From an uncultured Bacteroides sp. (lineage in GTDB: Bacteria > Bacteroidota > Bacteroidia > Bacteroidales > UBA11471): DNA of 5,084 nt. Shown here one piece after another: positions 1-5,084 of the stretch; positions within the stretch are counted from its first letter, which is position 1; each line of letters opens with the position of its first letter. The position numbers and the translations under genes were made by a program. The notes under the pieces were generated by a model. The model had not been told where the DNA came from, ran no database searches, and saw only the letters and a program-made list of their open reading frames with translations. Location of the stretch: NCBI GenBank assembly GCA_905210875.1, contig CAJLYN010000172.1, positions 1 to 5,084 of the forward strand. The letters run 5' to 3'.

Positions 1-1341
1 CATTTGCATCAAGGTCGACGTTATCATCTGTACTCTCTCAGGAGATACCGTGTGACGAATCTGCCCTACACACAAGGCCAACAATGTCAAAACGGTAACC
101 TGGCCGGTAAAAGCCTTTGTTGAAGCTACCCCTATTTCGGGGCCCACATGAATATAGGTTCCCGAGTCGGTATTCCGAGGTATAGAGGCCCCTACTACAT
201 TACAAATTCCATATACGAACGCACCTTTTTCTCTCGCCAGTTGAATGGCGGCCAGTGTATCTGCCGTCTCTCCCGACTGGGAAATCGCTATGACGATATC
301 CTTGTCGGTAATATAGGGAAATCCATACCTGAATTCCGACGCATACTCCACCTCAACCGGCAACTGGCACATTTCCTGTATGAGTCGTTTCCCTATAAGG
401 CCTGCATGCCACGAGGTGCCACATGCCACAATGATAATGCGATGAGCCTCCAAAAACTTGTCGCGATTCTCTATCACTCCCGAAAGCACAACCTGCTTAC
501 CGTCATCGGTAATACGGCCGCGTATACAATCACGCAAAGTATCGGGCTGTTCAAAAATCTCTTTCAACATGAACGTTTCATATCCGCCTTTTTCGAGCTG
601 TTCGACACTCATCTTCAAAGTCTGAATATCTATCTTCGACGGTTTACTGCCAATGATAGACATGACTTGCAACGGCTTATCCCTGTAAATAACAGCGATC
701 TCATCGTCATTAAGATAAATGACTTTATCGGTATACCCAACGATAGGAGTTGCGTCAGAGGCTATGAAAGTTTCTCCATCACCTATTCCAATAACCAACG
801 GGCTGCTCTTGCGAGCAACAACCAAGGTATCGGGATTGTCTTTCTCTATCACAGCAATAGCATATGCACCCACGACTTGTTTGAGAGCTTCTCGCACGGC
901 CGACACCAAATCGCAACCGTTCGTTGTCTTCACATATTCTATCAATTGTACCAATACCTCGGTATCGGTTTCACTGACAAACGTGTATCCATGTCGAGAA
1001 AGAGCAGCTTTCAACACCGCATAATTCTCTATGGTACCATTATGCACCAAAGCCAAAGCTCCACTCTGGGAGACCTGTGGATGTGCATTTCTGTCGTTAG
1101 GTTCGCCATGCGTAGCCCATCGGGTATGCGCAATACCTAATGAACCTCGCACATCTCTTCCCATACAACTAGCTTCTAAGTTGGAAACCTTTCCTTTGGC
1201 TTTGTACACACACATTTCACCGTCTTCACGTTCCAATGCAATGCCGGCACTGTCATATCCTCGATATTCCAAACATCGAAGCCCCTTAATTAAAATGTCA
1301 TAAGCTCCACGTGGACCAATATATCCTACGATTCCGCACAT
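1..1341 (-). CDS. glmS: Glutamine--fructose-6-phosphate aminotransferase (isomerizing), GlmS, C-terminus cut by window edge
   Basis: GlmS makes glucosamine-6-phosphate from fructose-6-phosphate and glutamine in the cytoplasm, the first committed step to UDP-GlcNAc. The minus strand stays open from ATG 1341 to position 1, giving 447 codons and no stop; the family is about 610 residues, so roughly the last quarter is missing. The start is firm because Met is followed directly by Cys2 (MCGIVGY), the N-terminal nucleophile exposed when Met is removed. The glutaminase domain (about 1-240) shows LEYRGYDSAG at 24-33, HTRWATHG at 72-79 and HNGTIENY at 100-107. The first SIS domain shows CGTSWHAG at 307-314, SQSGET at 354-359 and STKAF at 407-411. 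The second SIS domain, which holds the isomerase catalytic residues in E. coli GlmS, lies outside the window. The gene follows the small unknown gene by 49 nt, which is far too short for a glmS ribozyme of the Firmicutes type. It probably shares the upstream transcript and supplies amino sugar for the polysaccharide. Identification is near certain. Confidence 0.97.
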   Translation of the reverse strand, partial: MCGIVGYIGPRGAYDILIKGLRCLEYRGYDSAGIALEREDGEMCVYKAKGKVSNLEASCMGRDVRGSLGIAHTRWATHGEPNDRNAHPQVSQSGALALVHNGTIENYAVLKAALSRHGYTFVSETDTEVLVQLIEYVKTTNGCDLVSAVREALKQVVGAYAIAVIEKDNPDTLVVARKSSPLVIGIGDGETFIASDATPIVGYTDKVIYLNDDEIAVIYRDKPLQVMSIIGSKPSKIDIQTLKMSVEQLEKGGYETFMLKEIFEQPDTLRDCIRGRITDDGKQVVLSGVIENRDKFLEAHRIIIVACGTSWHAGLIGKRLIQEMCQLPVEVEYASEFRYGFPYITDKDIVIAISQSGETADTLAAIQLAREKGAFVYGICNVVGASIPRNTDSGTYIHVGPEIGVASTKAFTGQVTVLTLLALCVGQIRHTVSPERVQMITSTLMQM

Positions 1342-1370
1342 AATTATTTAGGTTTGAATGTATTTCTTCG

Positions 1371-1398
1371 TTAGTTCTATATATTTAGTTCTATATAT
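1371..1398. repeat. Perfect 14-bp tandem duplication (2 copies of TTAGTTCTATATAT)
   Basis: Positions 1371-1384 and 1385-1398 are identical, adjacent 14-bp units. On the coding (minus) strand the unit reads ATATATAGAACTAA. The upstream copy carries the last two codons and the TAG stop (1393-1391) of the small unknown gene, followed two codons later by an in-frame TAA. The second copy falls in the spacer before glmS. Losing one copy would leave the protein unchanged and shorten the spacer by 14 nt. A replication-slippage origin is likely. The TATATA segments could pair weakly, but this is not a GC-rich terminator. Confidence 0.9.
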
Positions 1399-1789
1399 TC
1401 TGTCTTCGCCAGTCTTCATACAGGCCGAGTGAAAAAGCTGTAAAGAACGATTTATAATCGGCCGCATCTTCTTTGACGATAAATTTTCGATACAACATCG
1501 GCAACGATACGGTCTCAATATCTACTATTATGACCGAAAACGGAGCAATATCCAATCGTAAGCCCATAGGTTCACAGGGTGTTGCCTGCCACATAAAATA
1601 GGCCGACTTGTCAAATGCCAACCACATATTGCCTATTCGATACAAATGTATCATATTGCGGTTCATCTGTTCGCGCCACACAATATCTTCAAGGCGCACT
1701 GCCAGCAACTGGGCAAAACCGTTCTTACTCTTCCGTAGATTATCACTATACCCGACAAGTTTTCTCTGCTTCTCTACAATCGTCTCCAT
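1391..1789 (-). CDS. Small protein of unknown function between the glycosyltransferases and glmS
   Basis: I do not recognise this 132-residue protein and assign no function. ATG 1789 is preferred; the GTG immediately before it (1792) would add one residue. The protein looks soluble: no signal peptide and no long hydrophobic segment. The N-terminal part (about 1-47) is charged and probably helical, with KQRKLVGY near 8-14 and RLEDIVWREQ at 32-41. The middle looks like beta strands: HLYRIGNMWLAFD at 48-60 and the hydrophobic stretch FSVIIVDIETV at 84-94. The C-terminus is rich in aromatic residues (YKSFFTAFSLGLYEDW, 112-127). There is one cysteine (Cys72). It starts 24 nt after the stop of the GT2 gene and ends 49 nt before glmS, on the same strand. 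Position, a continuous frame and ordinary residue composition support a real gene. Two overlapping plus-strand frames (1608-1817 and 1615-1941) look like shadows. Confidence 0.8.
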   Translation of the reverse strand: METIVEKQRKLVGYSDNLRKSKNGFAQLLAVRLEDIVWREQMNRNMIHLYRIGNMWLAFDKSAYFMWQATPCEPMGLRLDIAPFSVIIVDIETVSLPMLYRKFIVKEDAADYKSFFTAFSLGLYEDWRRQNI

Positions 1790-1813
1790 CACCAGTCAAT
1801 ATACTACAAAACG

Positions 1814-2596
1814 TTAGCGAGTCTTTACTCCGAACAGTTTCTGATAACCCAATTCCAACACCTTATAAGCATAGCGCAATCCTTCAAGCAACACATTGGA
1901 ATAAACGCCATTCTGTCGATATGCCCGAGAATGATCTTTAAAAATCTGCTTATGGCTGACCATCCCCGACGATGATGCTCCTCCGGTGCGCATGGTCACG
2001 AAATCCATGGGGATATACTTTATGCGAATACCGTTTACAAATATCAAACGCAGAAGATTCTCAAAATCGGCAGCCACCTTGAACGAGGTATCAAACGCCC
2101 CCCATCGCATATAGATTTTCCGCCGGCAATAAAACGACGGATGAGCCGGCATGAAACCCAGCCTCATCTGCCATGGACGAAATCCTCGAGAGGAATAATA
2201 ACGTACGTAGGTGTGCAGGTCGGCATCATTGACATAATGAATGTCACCATAAACTGCATCGATAAGCGGATTTTCCAACTCTTTTACAATTCGTTCCAAG
2301 ACATGGCTAGACGTGTAAAAATCGTCAGAGTTCAACATTCCGACCACATCGCCGGTAGCCATGGCAATTCCCTTGTTCATGGCATCATAAATTCCCCGGT
2401 CGGGCTCACTCACACAACGCAGCCGATCTCCAAAAGCCGGTCGATAATGCTCCACTATATCGAGCGTATCGTCGTGCGATGCCCCATCGATTATCAGATA
2501 CTCGATATCCTTATACGTCTGGTTAAGAACGCTCTCTATCGTATCCTTCAATGTCTTGCCACTATTATAAGTGGCGGTGATAATCGATATTTTCAT
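1814..2596 (-). CDS. Family 2 glycosyltransferase, WfgS-like
   Basis: A 260-residue cytoplasmic GT-A fold enzyme predicted to move one sugar from a nucleotide sugar to a growing surface glycan. The N-terminus is typical of the family: ISIITATYNS at 3-12, then SVLNQTYKDIEYLIIDG at 22-38. EPDRGIYDAMNKGI at 64-77 and the metal-binding NSDD motif at 89-92 (MLNSDDFY) follow. The acceptor half holds MPAHPSFYCRR at 149-159 and AADFE at 175-179, the usual place of the catalytic acid residue. GIYDAMNKGI together with MPAHPSF points to the WfgS/WcaE-like branch. The segment after Asp37 reads GASHDD where relatives usually have GGSTDG; the second aspartate is kept, so activity is expected. There is no membrane helix. 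The length is normal and complete. ATG 2596 overlaps the stop of the preceding GT2 gene in an ATGA, implying translational coupling. Donor sugar and linkage cannot be read from the sequence. Confidence 0.93.
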   Translation of the reverse strand: MKISIITATYNSGKTLKDTIESVLNQTYKDIEYLIIDGASHDDTLDIVEHYRPAFGDRLRCVSEPDRGIYDAMNKGIAMATGDVVGMLNSDDFYTSSHVLERIVKELENPLIDAVYGDIHYVNDADLHTYVRYYSSRGFRPWQMRLGFMPAHPSFYCRRKIYMRWGAFDTSFKVAADFENLLRLIFVNGIRIKYIPMDFVTMRTGGASSSGMVSHKQIFKDHSRAYRQNGVYSNVLLEGLRYAYKVLELGYQKLFGVKTR

Positions 2597-3507
2597 GCCA
2601 TTTCCGATAAATCGATGCCATACCGGTCTTTCAGATACGACCGTATTTTCTCCTTGTCGTTGCCACAGGCCTTTTTTATTTCAAAAATCTTGGCATCGAC
2701 AAGGGTGCGATACCACCAACCTTGAAGAAAAGTCCATATAAATCCGATCTTGCCATCCAAACAAGCCCCTTTAAAAAAGTAGCGGTAACAAAAGTAGGCA
2801 AACGAACGCCAGAACAACGGCTGCCGTGCATACTTGTGTTTTTTCATGCGCTTCGACAGTGCCTGACTACTAATGCCTTTATGCTCATCTGTTTCGGCCG
2901 CACCCGTCAGGTTGAATTCTATATCCAGTAAATCGACTGCTTCGCGAATGGCATAATTCACATGCTTGTGACAGAACCATGACAAGTCGTTCAAATTATG
3001 ATCACAAAAGTCATGCTCAAACTCCACGGCACGCCCCTCGGTCAACAGGATATGCTCGTCCATCAACCGTTGTTCACACAAGCCCTTTCCATATTTGAAG
3101 GCACGCAGCAACTTCACCGGATAGATGCCTCTTTTCATCCACTCGCCCATAAAGATATGACGGCGATTGAATATCACACCACTCACATCTTCGGGCAAAG
3201 AGGGTAACTTGTCTTGCAATTCCTGCACCAACTCAGGTAAAAGATACTCATCGGCATCCAATCGAAGTACCCATTGGGTAGAAATAGGAAGATTGTCCAG
3301 AGCCCAATTAAATTGTGCAGCTTGGTTACCTGGCCATTTATGTTCTACAACCTCCGCCCCTAAGTCTGTAGCAATTTCAACTGTTTTATCTGTCGAGAAA
3401 CAATCTACGACAAACACCTTCGAAGCAAAACGATTAACATTCTCCAGACATCGCCGAATATGTATCTCCTCGTTGTAAGTGAGGATAATCACCGAGATAT
3501 CAAGCAT
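2593..3507 (-). CDS. Family 2 glycosyltransferase, LgtF/WaaE (beta-1,4-glucosyltransferase-like) type
   Basis: A complete 304-residue GT2 enzyme of the group that includes LgtF and WaaE, which add glucose to LPS core; relatives are common in Bacteroidales polysaccharide loci. The GT-A domain opens with ISVIILTYNEE at 4-14 (the family hallmark) and VVDCFSTDKT at 33-42, where Cys36 replaces the more usual serine. A conserved GNQAAQFNWAL follows at 60-70, then the metal-binding LDADEYL at 83-89. KLLRAFKYGKG at 132-142 and RLMDEH at 147-152 form the acceptor-side signature. The C-terminal part (about 220-285) is basic and aromatic (FWRSFAYFCYRYFFKG, near 233-248) and may bind the membrane surface; no clean transmembrane helix is evident. 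The start is ATG 3507, after a 57-nt spacer behind the acetyltransferase. The stop overlaps the next GT2 start by 4 nt. The specific sugar transferred is unknown. Confidence 0.93.
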   Translation of the reverse strand: MLDISVIILTYNEEIHIRRCLENVNRFASKVFVVDCFSTDKTVEIATDLGAEVVEHKWPGNQAAQFNWALDNLPISTQWVLRLDADEYLLPELVQELQDKLPSLPEDVSGVIFNRRHIFMGEWMKRGIYPVKLLRAFKYGKGLCEQRLMDEHILLTEGRAVEFEHDFCDHNLNDLSWFCHKHVNYAIREAVDLLDIEFNLTGAAETDEHKGISSQALSKRMKKHKYARQPLFWRSFAYFCYRYFFKGACLDGKIGFIWTFLQGWWYRTLVDAKIFEIKKACGNDKEKIRSYLKDRYGIDLSEMA

Positions 3508-3564
3508 AAGTGTAGAATATCATTAAACAAGAAAACAAGACAATTTTTATAACAGGCCAAGAAA

Positions 3565-4122
3565 TTATTCTTTAATAACACGCTTTTTGATAAACTTGGC
3601 CGGATTTCCACCAACAACTGTCCACGGCTCCACATCTTTAAACACAGCCGCACGAGCACCAACGACAGCTCCTTCGCCTACAGTAACCCCCATGCCAATA
3701 AATGCATCAGCCGCCACCCAAGCTTGATCCTCAATCACTATAGGAGCCGTAATTAAATGATTCAATGGGTCACTAATATCGTGAGATGCCGTACAGAGAT
3801 ATGCCCCTTGCGACACCGTTGTGTTTGCACCAATTTTTACCAAAGCCACATTGTAACAATCTACACTAGATGCCAAACACGAATAACTAGCCATCACAAG
3901 ATTGGCCGGATAATATATCTTAGCCGTAGAATATACAATAGCTGTAGCATCTATTTGAGCGCCAAACAAGCGCAACAGAAATCGTTTCCAGCCACTTCCT
4001 ACAGAACGAGGCAACCACCGCGCTCCTAATATCCATACCACGCTCCACAACGCTCTTATCAGTTGATGTTTCCGACTTAAAGCATTATGGTACTGCGACA
4101 AATCAATCTTCATTTCACTCAT
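3565..4122 (-). CDS. WcaF-like O-acetyltransferase (left-handed beta-helix)
   Basis: Predicted cytoplasmic acetyl-CoA-dependent O-acetyltransferase that decorates a sugar of the surface polysaccharide, similar to WcaF of colanic acid synthesis (about 182 residues; here 185 from ATG 4122). Numbered from that start, MKIDLSQY lies at 4-11, a helical basic segment at about 20-50 ends in RFLLRLFGAQI (47-57), then hexapeptide-repeat coils run to the C-terminus. LCTASHD at 109-115 carries the likely catalytic His114. The later coils include APIVIED (127-133), VVGARAAVFKDV (153-164) and VVGGNPAKFIKKR (169-181), matching the WcaF C-terminus. Three in-frame starts are possible: ATG 4149, 4122 and 4113. 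The longest would overlap the GT4 gene by 35 nt. I prefer 4122, which overlaps the GT4 stop as ATGAGTGA; 4113 lies one base after that stop and is nearly as good. Family assignment is strong and the acceptor sugar is unknown. Confidence 0.94.
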   Translation of the reverse strand: MSEMKIDLSQYHNALSRKHQLIRALWSVVWILGARWLPRSVGSGWKRFLLRLFGAQIDATAIVYSTAKIYYPANLVMASYSCLASSVDCYNVALVKIGANTTVSQGAYLCTASHDISDPLNHLITAPIVIEDQAWVAADAFIGMGVTVGEGAVVGARAAVFKDVEPWTVVGGNPAKFIKKRVIKE

Positions 4123-5084
4123 AGACAAACTCCGGTTTCTCACCACCATTCAGAATCCACGTATAAAGACGCTTCATCTTCAAGCCTAAGACCTCCACAG
4201 AATAGTTCTCTCGCATAAGTCGCTTGCCATTCACCCCCATTGCCAACCGATCTTCTGTCGAAGTGTGAATAGCCTGATATATAGCTTGATTAATCGATGA
4301 TTGGCTGTTGTCTATCCACCAGCCACAATGATATTTCTCCAACACTTGCCAAGGTGTACCTTTTGATGCAATAACAGGGACACCACGTACCAATGCTTCT
4401 GTTACAATATTCCCAAAGTTCTCAAAGTCACTGGGTACAGCCAAATAACTCAATGACATAATCGCATCATCTTTTTCTTTTCCGGTGAGAAATCCGGTAA
4501 AACGGACATTTCCAAGACCCAGTCGCTCCACCTCCTTACGGAGGAAGGCTTCGTATTGTATGTCATCAGCCCCGATAATCAGTAATTCGGCATCACGCAA
4601 CTCATTGCGCAATGCATCAAAAGCATAAATCAATCGCTCAATGCGTTTACGAGGGTGTACACGGCCCAAATAGCCAATGCGCAGACGATTGTTTTTCGGG
4701 ACAGGTCGTTCAATAATACCCGCAGTCTCTATGGGATTGGGCAATATGGCAACAGGATTGGTAAAACCCAAATCTCTATAATATTTCATTTCTTCCTCGC
4801 ACGTAGCCTGTATGCATGCGGCTCGCTGCAAATCTTTACGTTGATAGATTGCCAACGATAATTTTTTCACCAGCGGCGAGTGTGCAAGTGCCTGTGGATA
4901 AAGCATTCCTCGGAGTGTCATCACATACGGACAATCGTTCCGACGCGAGTATGTAGCGACACTATGCCCCAACCATTGCCACAATCCCTGTACATGATAA
5001 AGGTCATATTGTGGAAGATGTTTTAACAGATCAAGCACTCCAGGCATATAACCCAATCGGGCATTGGTAATAGGGGCGGTATAA
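4115..5084 (-). CDS. Family 4 glycosyltransferase, N-terminus beyond window edge
   Basis: GT-B fold retaining glycosyltransferase acting in the cytoplasm on polysaccharide assembly. The frame is open from the window edge (codon 5083-5081) to TGA 4117-4115, giving 322 visible residues; GT4 enzymes are usually 360-400, so about 50-70 N-terminal residues are missing. The codon at 5056-5054 is TTG and in-frame codons continue upstream (YTAPITNAR), so that TTG is not a real start. Numbered from it, the N-terminal Rossmann half shows DLYHVQGLWQW at 18-28 and TLRGMLYPQAL at 47-57. The C-terminal half shows ILPNPIE at 104-110, IGYLGRVHPRKRIERL at 127-142 with the donor-phosphate-binding Arg/Lys, and VRFTGFL at 184-190. 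FENFGNIVTEAL at 211-222 contains the EX7E pair (Glu212 and Glu220). Its stop overlaps the acetyltransferase start by 8 nt, so the two are probably coupled. The sugar specificity is not predictable here. Confidence 0.95.
   Translation of the reverse strand, partial: YTAPITNARLGYMPGVLDLLKHLPQYDLYHVQGLWQWLGHSVATYSRRNDCPYVMTLRGMLYPQALAHSPLVKKLSLAIYQRKDLQRAACIQATCEEEMKYYRDLGFTNPVAILPNPIETAGIIERPVPKNNRLRIGYLGRVHPRKRIERLIYAFDALRNELRDAELLIIGADDIQYEAFLRKEVERLGLGNVRFTGFLTGKEKDDAIMSLSYLAVPSDFENFGNIVTEALVRGVPVIASKGTPWQVLEKYHCGWWIDNSQSSINQAIYQAIHTSTEDRLAMGVNGKRLMRENYSVEVLGLKMKRLYTWILNGGEKPEFVYE

Noticed and set aside
148..1140. 330-codon open frame on the plus strand
   Set aside because: It lies wholly antisense to glmS, whose catalytic motifs are unmistakable. 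Its translation has no recognisable domain and is rich in residues expected from a complementary-strand shadow.
1342..1390. glmS ribozyme or riboswitch upstream of glmS
   Set aside because: Only 49 AT-rich nt separate glmS from the preceding gene, too short for the glmS ribozyme, which is known mainly from Firmicutes.
1643..1650. TACATTTG on the minus strand, a -7 consensus match pointing toward glmS
   Set aside because: It lies inside the unknown gene about 300 nt before glmS, has no well-spaced -33 element, and its palindromic surroundings (1639-1652) are explained by coding sequence. A chance match is likely.
2141..2725. 194-codon open frame on the plus strand
   Set aside because: It is antisense to the two GT2 genes, spans their junction and shows no family motif. 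The same reasoning disposes of the other plus-strand frames in the window.
3508..3564. Internal promoter or terminator in the 57-nt spacer between the acetyltransferase and GT2 genes
   Set aside because: No TAnnTTTG element and no stable hairpin followed by T residues could be found. The AT-rich, CTTG-repeating stretch is not specific enough to call.
3565..4149. Acetyltransferase start at ATG 4149
   Set aside because: It would add nine residues with no counterpart in WcaF and overlap the GT4 gene by 35 nt. ATG 4122 or 4113 fits the family and the spacing better.
4115..5056. Complete 313-residue GT4 gene starting at 5056
   Set aside because: The codon there is TTG, in-frame codons continue to the window edge, and the protein would lack a large part of the N-terminal domain. 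It is better read as a gene cut by the window.

Overview
The window looks like the 3' end of a surface-polysaccharide biosynthesis cluster from a Bacteroidota bacterium, most likely order Bacteroidales. The taxonomic call rests on the style of the proteins (GlmS starting MCGIVGYIG, a WcaF-type acetyltransferase, WfgS-like and LgtF/WaaE-like GT2 enzymes), the moderate GC content, and starts without a clear Shine-Dalgarno sequence. It is an inference; nothing here fixes genus or species.

Every gene I can support is on the minus strand, so the biological order runs from high to low coordinates. (1) 5084-4115: a family GT4 glycosyltransferase whose 5' end lies outside the window. (2) 4122-3565: a WcaF-like left-handed beta-helix acetyltransferase, overlapping the GT4 gene by 8 nt. 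(3) 3507-2593: a GT2 glycosyltransferase of the LgtF/WaaE type, after a 57-nt spacer. (4) 2596-1814: a second GT2 enzyme of the WfgS type, joined to the previous one by an ATGA overlap. (5) 1789-1391: a 132-residue protein that I do not recognise. (6) 1341-1: glmS, cut by the window edge after 447 codons.

The tight packing (two overlaps, gaps of 24, 49 and 57 nt, no terminator-like hairpin) suggests one transcription unit. As a working model, the three glycosyltransferases add successive sugars to a lipid-linked or LPS-core acceptor, the WcaF-like enzyme O-acetylates a sugar, and GlmS makes glucosamine-6-phosphate, the precursor of UDP-GlcNAc and its derivatives. No flippase, polymerase, transport or sugar-nucleotide gene other than glmS is visible, so capsule, O-antigen and exopolysaccharide cannot be told apart.

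There are no RNA genes, CRISPR arrays, insertion sequences or other mobile elements that I can see. The least explained items are the small unknown gene between the glycosyltransferases and glmS, and a perfect 14-bp tandem duplication that contains its stop codon. I found no convincing evidence of an undescribed multi-gene system.
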